Part shown: piece by piece, positions 41,408-49,467 of the stretch
Layout of the letters: every line of letters begins with the position of its first letter
Position numbering within the stretch: the stretch's first letter is position 1
Assembly (NCBI RefSeq): GCF_042678305.1
Contig: NZ_JBHUDT010000001.1
Origin: Gelatiniphilus marinus
GTDB taxonomy: Bacteria; Bacteroidota; Bacteroidia; Flavobacteriales; Flavobacteriaceae
Length of the DNA: 64,000 nucleotides
Reading direction: 5' to 3' (one strand)
The notes under the pieces: model-generated
What the model saw: the letters and a program-made list of their open reading frames with translations, nothing else
Told to the model about the DNA's origin: nothing
Database searches by the model: none
Translations under genes and position numbers: made by a program

Positions 41408-42235
41408 ATGGAAAAAATAACAGCGTGGAATGAAGGTGTTATAAATTCATTATCGACAATCACAGAAGAAGTCGCCAAAGTTGTCCCCAATATTCTTGGT
41501 GCCATTGCCATTGTAATTATTGGTTGGTTAGTAACCAAACTTATAGTTGCTATAGTTAGAAAAGCATTAAAACTGGCCAAGGCCAATAAGTTAGACGATA
41601 AAATAAATGAAATTGAAATATTTGAAGGCAAAAAACTAAATTTCAACATCATTAAAATTGTTACCAAGTTTGTAAAATGGATTATGTACATAATGTTATT
41701 GATTATTGTTACAGACATCCTAAATCTTACTATGGTTTCAGAGGAAATCAAGAATTTCCTTGGGTACCTGCCCAAATTGTTTTCAGCTTTAATCATATTT
41801 ACAATAGGTTTGTTATTGGCTAATTTCATTAAAAAAGCCATCAAATCGTTTTTTGAATCTATGGATTTATCGGGTTCAAAAATCATAAGTCAAATTGTAT
41901 TTTTCTTATTGCTCACTTTCATTTCAATAACGGCTTTAAACCAAGCAGGTGTAGATACAGAGATTATTACAAGCAATATTACCATGATTCTGGCGGCCTT
42001 TTTGCTGGCCTTTGCCTTAGCCTTTGGCATTGGCGCCCAAAAAGTGGTGGGCGATTTGTTAAAGACCTTTTATGCCAGAAAAACTTACGAAATCGGACAA
42101 AAAATAGAATTTAATAATATTAAAGGCGAGGTGGAAACCGTTAACAATATTTCGGTAACCCTTAAAACTAAAGAAGGAAAACTAATAGTCCCTATTAAAG
42201 ACATTGTAGAGAGCCAAGTTAAGGTACAGAGTTAA
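41408..42235 (+). CDS. MscS-like channel with conserved TM-helix domain
   Basis: Mechanosensitive-channel-type protein, 275 residues. The N-terminal half has helices of the conserved TM helix type (about 25-45, 80-105, 115-140, 155-190). The pore helix is rich in Ala/Leu/Phe (ILAAFLLAFALAFGIGAQKVVGDLLKTFYARK), followed by a small beta domain (YEIGQKIEFNNIKGEVETVNNISVTLKTKEGKLIVPIKDI) like MscS. It lacks the larger C-terminal cage seen in E. coli MscS. It begins 2 bases after the 64-residue gene. A terminator follows. Role in osmotic downshift is inferred from family. Confidence 0.88.
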   Translation: MEKITAWNEGVINSLSTITEEVAKVVPNILGAIAIVIIGWLVTKLIVAIVRKALKLAKANKLDDKINEIEIFEGKKLNFNIIKIVTKFVKWIMYIMLLIIVTDILNLTMVSEEIKNFLGYLPKLFSALIIFTIGLLLANFIKKAIKSFFESMDLSGSKIISQIVFFLLLTFISITALNQAGVDTEIITSNITMILAAFLLAFALAFGIGAQKVVGDLLKTFYARKTYEIGQKIEFNNIKGEVETVNNISVTLKTKEGKLIVPIKDIVESQVKVQS

Positions 42236-42300
42236 TTTTAAGTTAGGGTTAAAATTTGGTTGGTTACCCTCTGTGTTTTAAGCAACTCTCTACATGTTAC

Positions 42301-42335
42301 ATCCCTTTTCATTAATTTGGAAAGGGATTTTTTTT
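42301..42335 (+). terminator. terminator of the sigma/64-residue/channel operon
   Basis: ATCCCTTT (42301-42308) pairs with AAAGGGAT (42321-42328) and is followed by an eight-base T-run. Confidence 0.85.
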
Positions 42336-42419
42336 GTGCAAATTCTACGTTTTTTATAAATGGTTATAAAAAAGCTAACTTCGCTTTTTATGTTTTACTA
42401 AAAACCACCACTTTTCTCC

Positions 42420-43196
42420 ATGAAAAAACTACTTAATATTTTAGTTGTTTCCTTCTTTTTTGTGAGTTGTTTTAAATCTAAAAACGAAACGCAATCTGTT
42501 TCACCTAAAACACTTTTTGAAGTTCAAGATGATCAGGTTGGCATGTCCAAATTAAGATTGATTTATATTGACACGATGTTGAATGATGCAATTAAAGACA
42601 ATATTATTCCTGGTGCAGTTGTATGGGTTTCAAGACGCGGAAAAATAGTATATCATAAAGCCTTTGGTATGGCTGATAATAGCTCAGAAAGGAAGTTGCA
42701 ACAGTCCGACATTTTCAGAATCGCTTCACAATCAAAAGCAATCACATCAACAGCAGTAATGGTGCTTTGTGAAGAAGGCAAGTTTAATTTAGACGCCCCC
42801 ATTTCTAAATATATTCCAACGTTTAAAGGCGAACAAATTTTAGGTTCGTTTAACGAAAACAATTCATCGTACACCACAAAACCATCTAAAAAACAAATCA
42901 CGATTAGGCATTTGTTAACCCATACATCGGGTCTCGGTTATGGCTTGATTGATGGCGATTACCGATTCAACAAAATATACAATAAAGCAAACATTATTGA
43001 TTTATTTACAACTGAAAATATTAGTATTGAAGATAACATTAAAAAGCTTGCTAAACTGGCATTGCACCATAAAACGGGAGAAAGGTTTACCTATGGCGAA
43101 GCACTCGATGTGCTATAAAAACAAACCCAACGCATTAAAGGCGATAATGCTTCTAATACATTCAGAAAACTTGTAATGCAATCTATAGTCGATTAG
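42420..43196 (+). pseudogene. beta-lactamase-fold serine hydrolase lipoprotein, decayed by internal deletion
   Basis: The reading frame starts with a lipoprotein signal (VVSFFFVSCFKS), then a class-C-like serine hydrolase N-terminal half: SxxK site (SQSK in FRIASQSKAITS, about residue 101), FNLDAPISKYIPTFKG, HLLTHTSGLGYG and a late GERFTYGEALDVL (usual second-motif region). It stops at TAA 43116-43118 after 232 residues; family proteins run to about 400. In the same frame, past the stop, 43119-43196 encodes KQTQRIKGDNASNTFRKLVMQSIVD, which looks like the family's usual C-terminus. So the central-to-C-terminal part, including the third motif, seems deleted. Active protein is unlikely. Confidence 0.7.
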
Positions 43197-43218
43197 TTAA
43201 AAAATACAGTCCTTCAAT

Positions 43219-43773
43219 ATGTTATATATAATAAGTGGCGTATCAAGAGCAGGAAAGACAATAGTTGCTAAAAAACTAGCTTCACAAAAAGGCATATCTT
43301 ATTTGTCTCTCGATTGGTTGGTAATGGGCTTTACTAACGGTATCCCGGAATACGGATTGCACCATATGCTATTGCCCGATGAAATCGCAAAAAAAATCTG
43401 GGGTTTTTTTAAAGCCATCGTTGAAAGTATGCTTTGGAACGATGTCGATTATATTATTGAAGGCGAAGCGATACTGCCCGAATTGATAATTGAATTATTC
43501 AATAAACATCCTAATAAATTAAAAATATGTTTTCTCGGTTTTGCTGATATTTCTGTTGATAAAAAAGTTGAAGAAATAAAAGAATTCAGTTGCGGAAAAA
43601 AAGATTGGTTAATTGATAAATCAGATAAATACATGAGAAACCATGTAAAAAACATGATGGCGCACAGTAAAACAATAAAGGCATCTTGTAACAAACATAA
43701 TCTGCGTTATTTTGATGTGTCTAAAAACTTTGTTACAGCTATTAACAATGCAATGTGTTATTTAAAAACATAA
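43219..43773 (+). CDS. P-loop kinase/nucleotidase-like protein, unknown
   Basis: A 184-residue soluble protein. A P-loop of the adenylate kinase type opens it: ISGVSRAGKTIVAKKLA (residues 4-20; GxSRAGKT). Further lines are IIEGEAILPELIIELF and a helix with several Lys/Asp. No named family is recognised; it may be a small kinase or a zeta-toxin-like phosphotransferase. No antitoxin candidate is adjacent. It follows the decayed hydrolase by 22 bases, on the same strand. The region 42420-43800 looks accessory. Confidence 0.65.
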   Translation: MLYIISGVSRAGKTIVAKKLASQKGISYLSLDWLVMGFTNGIPEYGLHHMLLPDEIAKKIWGFFKAIVESMLWNDVDYIIEGEAILPELIIELFNKHPNKLKICFLGFADISVDKKVEEIKEFSCGKKDWLIDKSDKYMRNHVKNMMAHSKTIKASCNKHNLRYFDVSKNFVTAINNAMCYLKT

Positions 43774-43897
43774 AAAAATACCACGGCAACACTATATGCA
43801 GTATAATAAGTTATTAATACATTGATTATTATAGCATCATAAAAATAAGACGTATCTTTACACATTAATTTTTAAAATCGACAGGATAATTTAAACT

Positions 43898-44353
43898 ATG
43901 GCAAAATCGCAAGTAACATTTAACAAAATTGAAAAAGAAAAAAAACGCTTAAAGAAAAGAGAAGAAAAGCAAAAAAAGAAAGACGCCCGTAAAGCCGAAA
44001 AAGAAGCTAGCGGAAGCAGCGGCATACAGTTTGCTTATGTTGATTTTAACGGTAATTTAACCGATACACCACCAGATCCAGCAATGCGCGAAAAGGTTGA
44101 GGCCGAAAGCATTGAATTGGGTATCCCAAAAAAAGAAGATAGAGTACAAGAGGAGCCAACGGCCAACGAAGGTAAGGTTTCGTTTTTCGATCACTCTAAA
44201 GGCTTTGGATTTATAATCGATAGCGTTAACCAAGAAAAATATTTTGTTCATATAAGCGGTTTAATTGATGAAATTACCGAAAACGACAAAGTTACCTACG
44301 AATTGGAGCGCGGACAAAAAGGCATGAACGCCGTTAGAGTCAAGAAAATCTAG
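43898..44353 (+). CDS. cold-shock-domain protein with charged N-terminal extension
   Basis: The last 65 residues (about 85-151) are a cold-shock domain: GKVSFFDHSKGFGFIIDS, YFVHISGL, and TYELERGQKGMNAVRV, with the RNP1-like aromatic residues in place. The first 40 residues are very Lys/Glu-rich (EKEKKRLKKREEKQKKKDARKAEKEA) and the region to 85 is a Pro/Glu linker with FAYVDFNGNLTDTPPDP. Probably an RNA chaperone with a helical, basic arm. ATG start. The EamA gene follows after 39 bases on the same strand. Confidence 0.9.
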   Translation: MAKSQVTFNKIEKEKKRLKKREEKQKKKDARKAEKEASGSSGIQFAYVDFNGNLTDTPPDPAMREKVEAESIELGIPKKEDRVQEEPTANEGKVSFFDHSKGFGFIIDSVNQEKYFVHISGLIDEITENDKVTYELERGQKGMNAVRVKKI

Positions 44354-44392
44354 TTCCCACTTTTTTTAATACATTTAAACTCACAGCACAAT

Positions 44393-45301
44393 ATGAGTTT
44401 ACCCCGCAAAACCATTTTAATTGTATTGGCTTTTTTTGCCATATATGTTATTTGGGGCTCTACCTATTTGCTTAATAAAATTGCGGTGTCTCAATTACCG
44501 CCTTTTTTTTTGGCATCGGTTAGGTTTTTAATGGCCAGCGCAATTATTTTTTTAATAGCCAAAACGCTTAAAGTTAGCCTTTCAATATCCAAAAAACAAT
44601 TAATAAATGCATCTATTGCCGGTTTTTTGTTTTTAACTTTGGGCAACGGGCTTGCTGTTTTGGCCTTAAAATACGTAGATAGTGGTTTTGCTGCTTTAGA
44701 GATTTCTGCACAACCCTTAGTAGTGCTTATAATGATGCGTATTTTCTATGGTAAGCGCATTGCACTTATGTCTTACATAGGCGTGGTATTGGGCTTTATA
44801 GGCATTTTTCTTTTGGTAAGCCAGAAGCAAATTATAAGTCAGGAAGGGCAGGTTTTGGGCATGGTTTTAATTTTTGCATGTATGTTAAGTTGGGCCTATG
44901 CCAGTATTTTTGTTGGTAAAGCAGATTTGCCCAAGAGCTCGTTTGTAAATACCGGCTATCAAATGCTAACGGGAGGTATAATGCTAGGGGTAATCAGTTT
45001 AATTTTAAACGAACCTTGGTCGCTACCCCACAATTGGCAAAACGATGTACAGTGGTCTATGCTTGGGCTAATACTATTTGGTAGCATTGTTGCGTTTACC
45101 GCTTTTAATTTTCTTTTAAAAGAAGTATCACCAGAAAAAGTGGCAACATCAACTTATGTAAACCCTATTATTGCTTTAATATTGGGATGGTGGGTTTTAA
45201 ACGAACACATTACAACGCAATCTATATTTGCGGCAGTAATTTTACTAACCGGTGTGTACTTTATAAATACCAAGCGCAAGTTTAAACCACGACGCGTATA
45301 G
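44393..45301 (+). CDS. EamA/DMT-family transporter
   Basis: Inner-membrane exporter of 302 residues with ten helices in two EamA repeats (about 5-140 and 155-290). Seen: YVIWGSTYLLNKIAV at the N-terminus, LEISAQPLVVLIMMRIFY, WAYASIFVGKADLP in the second half, and STYVNPIIALILGWWVLNEHIT, the last a recurrent DMT motif. Substrate (metabolite, amino acid or drug) is not predictable. It lies after the cold-shock gene and before a separately promoted glycosyltransferase. ATG start. Confidence 0.85.
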   Translation: MSLPRKTILIVLAFFAIYVIWGSTYLLNKIAVSQLPPFFLASVRFLMASAIIFLIAKTLKVSLSISKKQLINASIAGFLFLTLGNGLAVLALKYVDSGFAALEISAQPLVVLIMMRIFYGKRIALMSYIGVVLGFIGIFLLVSQKQIISQEGQVLGMVLIFACMLSWAYASIFVGKADLPKSSFVNTGYQMLTGGIMLGVISLILNEPWSLPHNWQNDVQWSMLGLILFGSIVAFTAFNFLLKEVSPEKVATSTYVNPIIALILGWWVLNEHITTQSIFAAVILLTGVYFINTKRKFKPRRV

Positions 45302-45347
45302 TAGTGGGTTTCCTGTTGCATGAATTAAAACCAACAAGAACTTTTGG

Positions 45348-45379
45348 TTTGGCGAACTCTAAGCTTATTCGTAATTTTG
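45348..45379 (+). promoter_or_regulatory. promoter of the family 9 glycosyltransferase gene
   Basis: TTTG (45348-45351), 20-base spacer, TAATTTTG (45372-45379), a full fit to the Bacteroidetes pattern. The ATG at 45398 is 18 bases past the -7 box. Confidence 0.75.
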
Positions 45380-45397
45380 CAGCCATAAAACAAACAA

Positions 45398-46447
45398 ATG
45401 AAAGTACCAATTACTGTAAATGTATATCGAAGAAAGATAATGCATTTTATTACCAAAAACATTGGTAGTTCTCAAACCGAACCAGAATTTGATGCCAATA
45501 CAAAGGTTGAAATAAAAAAAATTCTAATCATCAGGCCAAACCACAGATTGGGTAACCAGTTGCTTTTAACTCCAATTGTGCAAGAGGTTATTGATACTTT
45601 TCCCAATTGTGAAGTCGATTTGTTTGTAAAAGGCGGTGTGGCGTTTCCTGTTTTTCAGAATTATACAGAAATCAATAATATCTTTCAGCTACCAAAAAAG
45701 CCATTCAACCATTTGTTTAAATATGTTAAATGTTGGGTTTTAATCAAAAGAAAACGTTATGATTTGGTAATAAATGGCGATAAAAATTCATCTTCCGGTC
45801 GATTACTCACTCAAATTTCAAAAGCAAAATATAAAGTTTTTGGCGATGTAAATGAGACTATTAAGCTAAAGCACAACGATTACGAACATATTGCAAAATA
45901 TCCTGTTTATAATTTAAGGCACTATTTAACTAAATTGGGCTTTGATGGAAATAGGAGTAAAGTGCCTACTTTAAATATCAAGTTAAGTGATTCTGAAATT
46001 AAAAACGGTAAAAATCTGCTAAACGATATTGTTAAAAATGATAAGCAAACCATTTGTATTTACACCAATGCCACAGGCAATAAATGTTATTCTGAAGAAT
46101 GGTGGAACACGTTTTACAGCCGTTTAAAAAACGAGTTTGAAACCGATTTTAATATTATTGAAATGTTGCCCATTGAAAACATTTCGAAAATCAACTTTAA
46201 AGCAACACATTTTTACAGTAAAGATATTCGCGAAATGGGTGCTATTATAAACAACACCGCTATATTTATTGCTGCCGATAATGGCGTGATGCATTTGGCA
46301 AGCGCATCGGGAACGCCAACAATAGGTTTCTTTTCGGTAACCAACCAAAATATTTATGCGCCTTACGGAAATAGAAGTTTGGCTTTAAATACAAATACCA
46401 CATCCATTGAAGATTGGGTTGCCGAAATTAAAAAGATTTTGAGCTAA
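45398..46447 (+). CDS. glycosyltransferase family 9 (heptosyltransferase-like)
   Basis: A 349-residue GT-B enzyme of the ADP-heptose:LPS heptosyltransferase type, probably adding sugars to LPS core on the inner face of the inner membrane. Seen: ILIIRPNHRLGNQLLLTPIVQEV near residues 43-65, ICIYTNATGNKCYSEEWW (second Rossmann domain, donor site), and FIAADNGVMHLASASGTPTIGFFSVTN with the D/NG.MH motif near 288-310. The first 40 residues are a non-conserved basic extension; a second ATG at 45440 is possible. Donor and acceptor are not known. Independent promoter present. Confidence 0.88.
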   Translation: MKVPITVNVYRRKIMHFITKNIGSSQTEPEFDANTKVEIKKILIIRPNHRLGNQLLLTPIVQEVIDTFPNCEVDLFVKGGVAFPVFQNYTEINNIFQLPKKPFNHLFKYVKCWVLIKRKRYDLVINGDKNSSSGRLLTQISKAKYKVFGDVNETIKLKHNDYEHIAKYPVYNLRHYLTKLGFDGNRSKVPTLNIKLSDSEIKNGKNLLNDIVKNDKQTICIYTNATGNKCYSEEWWNTFYSRLKNEFETDFNIIEMLPIENISKINFKATHFYSKDIREMGAIINNTAIFIAADNGVMHLASASGTPTIGFFSVTNQNIYAPYGNRSLALNTNTTSIEDWVAEIKKILS

Positions 46448-46540
46448 TTAGTTGCGTTTTTTTTAAATTTTTAACAATCTGTTATTACAACAATTTACTG
46501 ATATTTTGTAACTTAGAAACACAGTTAAGATTGCTTAAAA

Positions 46541-47083
46541 ATGAAACATTTGTCCATACTAACCCTAATTGTTGCGATTGCTTTTTTTTCGTGTAAATCG
46601 GCAAGTTCAAAAATAACCGATGAACAAATTGAAGCACTTGAAGTTTTGGTTGAAAATAGGAACTTCACTATTGAATCTACTTGGGCGCATCCGCAAACAA
46701 CATTAGCTACGCAGCAGGTTTTTAATTCGGGGTTATTGCCAGCAGGATCTTCGTCTGGAGCTATAAATCTTATCGGGAACTCAAATTTTTTAACCATTTC
46801 TGGCGATAGTATAACATCGTATTTACCGTATTTTGGCGAACGCCAAATGCATGTGGGTTATGGCGGAAATAATGGTGCCATTCAGTTTAACGGTATTGTT
46901 GAAAACTATACTGTTACCGAAGGGAAACGTGATAGCTATACTATTTCATGCACTGCTAAAAGAAAAACAGAACGCTTTAAAGTTACCATCAAACTATTCC
47001 CTAATTTAAAAAGTTACATTACATTAACCAGTGCTTCAAGAAACTCCATTTCTTATTCAGGCGAAGTAAAATCTTCAGATTAG
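46541..47083 (+). CDS. DUF4251-like lipoprotein
   Basis: A 180-residue exported protein with a lipobox-like FFSCKSA (Cys near 18). Its mature part, VENRNFTIESTWAHPQTT, INLIGNSNFLTISGDSITSYLPYFGERQMHVGYGG, matches the DUF4251 pattern of Bacteroidetes. ATG start. Neighbours: a glycosyltransferase 90 bases upstream and a secreted protein 120 bases downstream, both on the same strand but apparently separate. Function unknown. Confidence 0.85.
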   Translation: MKHLSILTLIVAIAFFSCKSASSKITDEQIEALEVLVENRNFTIESTWAHPQTTLATQQVFNSGLLPAGSSSGAINLIGNSNFLTISGDSITSYLPYFGERQMHVGYGGNNGAIQFNGIVENYTVTEGKRDSYTISCTAKRKTERFKVTIKLFPNLKSYITLTSASRNSISYSGEVKSSD

Positions 47084-47173
47084 TTAACCTAATAACAAGT
47101 TTTGCATTTCATCTATTCGTCGTAAAATTTTATAGTTCAATCGATTTTTTTATTTATGGGCTTCATAATTAAT

Positions 47174-47181
47174 TAATTTTG
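47174..47181 (+). promoter_or_regulatory. -7 box for the dioxygenase-fold gene
   Basis: TAATTTTG fits TAnnTTTG and lies 22 bases upstream of the ATG at 47204. No clear -33 TTTG. Confidence 0.4.
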
Positions 47182-47203
47182 AAAGTATTATAAAAATTCA
47201 CCC

Positions 47204-47830
47204 ATGAAAAATCTATTAACCCTACTTAGTCTTTTAATAATTGTAAGCTTTTCAACTCCTGTAAACGCTCAAGAAACAAACGAAACTTCAAGCGATATTC
47301 CGCAGAATTATAAAAAGCGAAGCCCTATTTACGATTACACCGAAAAGCAATTGAATAGCGTTGATACCATTCCAGATTTTGCAGCAAGATCTAACAAGCT
47401 TAAAATTACTGGAACCATTTACGAAAACGATGGCGTTACACCTGCCAAAAACGTACTTTTATTTATACATCAGGCCGATGAAGATGGTAATTTTAAATTA
47501 AAAAGGCACAACAAAAAGCGCTATGTTAAGCATAGAGGTTGGATTAGGACAGATGCTAACGGGCGCTATACGTTTTATACCTTTGTACCTGGTAAATATA
47601 TATATGGTAACGAGCTTGCGCAAATTCTTCCAATTGTTAAAGAACCTAACAAGCCGGAATACAAAATTGAATCGTTTATTTTTGATAACGATCCCTTGTT
47701 AACAAAATCTTGCAGATTAAAAATAGAGCAAACAAACCCAGGCAGAATTATCAAACTCGATAAAAAGGAAGGTTTATTTGTGGCCAATAGGGATATTGTT
47801 CTCGGTAAAGAAGCAATTGCGGAATACTAA
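47204..47830 (+). CDS. secreted intradiol-dioxygenase-fold protein lacking the His ligands
   Basis: A 208-residue exported protein (signal peptide about 1-22, STPVNAQ). The rest follows the intradiol ring-cleavage dioxygenase fold: GTIYENDGVTPAKNVLLFIHQADEDGNF, KHRGWIRTDANGRYTFYTFVPGKY. The usual PAHIH-like Fe(III) ligand site is missing: the corresponding stretch reads YGNELAQILPIVKEP with no His pair. Catalysis like protocatechuate 3,4-dioxygenase is therefore doubtful. It may keep the fold only for binding. ATG start; no terminator seen; an inverted-repeat element follows at 47894. Confidence 0.82.
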   Translation: MKNLLTLLSLLIIVSFSTPVNAQETNETSSDIPQNYKKRSPIYDYTEKQLNSVDTIPDFAARSNKLKITGTIYENDGVTPAKNVLLFIHQADEDGNFKLKRHNKKRYVKHRGWIRTDANGRYTFYTFVPGKYIYGNELAQILPIVKEPNKPEYKIESFIFDNDPLLTKSCRLKIEQTNPGRIIKLDKKEGLFVANRDIVLGKEAIAEY

Positions 47831-47893
47831 TTTGATCGCTTTTATTTCTATTAACCTTATTTGTAACAGTTTTTACTGTTTTAGCACAAAGTT

Positions 47894-48012
47894 GGGGCTG
47901 TCTTAAAAGTCTTTAGAATTTAATTTGTCTTGTTGAGTTTGTATAGACCAATCTTGATTACCAATTTTTAGCTAGCCCAAATAACATAGAATTCCACTTT
48001 TTAAACAGCCTC
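47894..48012. mobile_element. 119-bp element with terminal inverted repeats (MITE-like or IS remnant)
   Basis: Left end GGGGCTGTCTTAAAAGT (47894-47910) and right end reading CACTTTTTAAACAGCCTC (47995-48012), whose complement is GAGGCTGTTTAAAAAGTG. They match at about 13 of 17 positions. The inside has no open frame. No clear target-site duplication is visible. It ends 8 bases from the stop codon of the lipoprotein gene at 48021. Confidence 0.6.
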
Positions 48013-48020
48013 AATGTACT

Positions 48021-49199
48021 TTAATTTACACTATAGGAATTTATAATATCTTTTAGTTTAAGTTTTAAATCTTCACCGGTATAGTAAACCATTTGCTCGT
48101 TACTGGGGAAAGGTACAGCTTTGTTTCCCAGCAATATTCTATCGTTTTTAGTAAGCGCGCGTTTATCGCCTCTGGATTGTGCAAAGGAATGTTCGAAAAT
48201 AAATTCGCTATCAATGGTAAAGGTGTCTAAAGGCAAATTTGAAGCCATATCAAAATACACCACATCGGCAATAACTTGCGAAGATTTTGTTTGTACGCTT
48301 TTAAGCAAACGGCATTTAACCCTAATAATTTTTTCTGTTTTTATATCGTTGCCCAAAGAGTCTTTTGCAACATTTCCTGCACTGTCGAGTTTGTATTTCC
48401 AACCATCTTTAACATCTTTTTCCTTTAAAAATTCGCGTTCTTTTATTCGCTCTGGCGATATATTAATGCGCTTTAAATTAAGGTGCATGGCATAATCGTA
48501 ATTTAAACCTTTGATTTTGTTGGCATGATAAACACTCCAGAATTTATTTAATCCGTAAGTATCGAAATTCAACAAATCCTCTTCCAATCGCTTGGGTATT
48601 ATTTGTTGCGTTTGGTTGTTAACGGATACTAAAATATAATTGGTGCCTCTTTGGTGCGCTTCTTTCATAAGCTCGCGCGTATTTTCGTAATTAGGATTAA
48701 TCTTGTCTAAGTAATCAAGCGTGCTATAGGCTTCTCTTATGGCAAATTTGTCGTCCAATTCCAGCAAATCCAAGCCTTTTTCATATAAATAATCCGACAG
48801 TTTTTCGCGAGACTCAATAATAACATCGCTATAATTTTTAAACATAAATGGAATTTCTTTTCCATTTACACGCAATGGCAAAATGGGCTTAATGGCCTCT
48901 TGTCGTGCATTCAAATCTAAATAACGTTTGTAAATCTCACGATATAACTCTGGGTTTTTGTCTTTTTTAAGATGATTGATGGTATTTAAATCTCTAGCTT
49001 CAGCTTTATAATAAGCATCTTGAAGCATTAAAACCACATCGTGTTTACGTTTAGAGTCTTTATTAGTTCTCAGTTTTTTTAACGCTGTATTTATGGCTAA
49101 ATCGTAATGGCCAGAGTTTACGGCCTTTTCAACTTCTTTTGTTCCGCTGCAGGCGATACATATTGAAAGCGTTACTAATAGGAGTAGTGTTTTTTTCAT
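48021..49199 (-). CDS. large lipoprotein of unknown function
   Basis: A 392-residue exported protein with lipobox-like CIACSGT (Cys near 17). The first 200 residues look like helical repeat (TPR-like) units: NSGHYDLAINTALKKLR, DLNTINHLKKDKNPELYREIYKRYLDL. The second half is beta-rich (GLNYDYAMHLNLKRINISPERIKER, VIADVVYFDMASNLPLDTFTIDSEF). I do not recognise the family. ATG start; the converging mobile element lies just past its end. No operon partner. Confidence 0.75.
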   Translation of the reverse strand: MKKTLLLLVTLSICIACSGTKEVEKAVNSGHYDLAINTALKKLRTNKDSKRKHDVVLMLQDAYYKAEARDLNTINHLKKDKNPELYREIYKRYLDLNARQEAIKPILPLRVNGKEIPFMFKNYSDVIIESREKLSDYLYEKGLDLLELDDKFAIREAYSTLDYLDKINPNYENTRELMKEAHQRGTNYILVSVNNQTQQIIPKRLEEDLLNFDTYGLNKFWSVYHANKIKGLNYDYAMHLNLKRINISPERIKEREFLKEKDVKDGWKYKLDSAGNVAKDSLGNDIKTEKIIRVKCRLLKSVQTKSSQVIADVVYFDMASNLPLDTFTIDSEFIFEHSFAQSRGDKRALTKNDRILLGNKAVPFPSNEQMVYYTGEDLKLKLKDIINSYSVN

Positions 49200-49407
49200 A
49201 GGTTAAAATTTAAGGGTATTGGGGTAGTATTTCAATAGTAATGCCAAAAATATAAAAAACTATTGTTTAGCAATAAATTAGAATAGTGTTTATGGCCGTA
49301 ACTTTGTTTTTAGGCAAACCTTAAAGCGCTTGCTGCCATGTTTTTAAGGCATTACGGGACACAAGAATATAGTACCTAATGTGGGCGTTTTATAAAACAA
49401 AACTAAT

Positions 49408-49436
49408 AAAGGCAAACCGTAGCAAGGGTTGCCTTT
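49408..49436 (-). terminator. terminator of fahA
   Basis: AAAGGCAAACC (49408-49418) pairs with GGGTTGCCTTT (49426-49436; one mismatch), and on the minus strand is followed by a T-rich ATTAGTTTTGTTTT. Confidence 0.78.
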
Positions 49437-49467
49437 GTTTTAATTAATAAATTTAAACCTAATTACT

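Noticed and set aside
41386..41886. 166-codon minus-strand frame opposite the MscS-like channel gene
   Set aside because: Antisense shadow of hydrophobic codons; the plus-strand gene is coupled to its neighbours and belongs to a known family.
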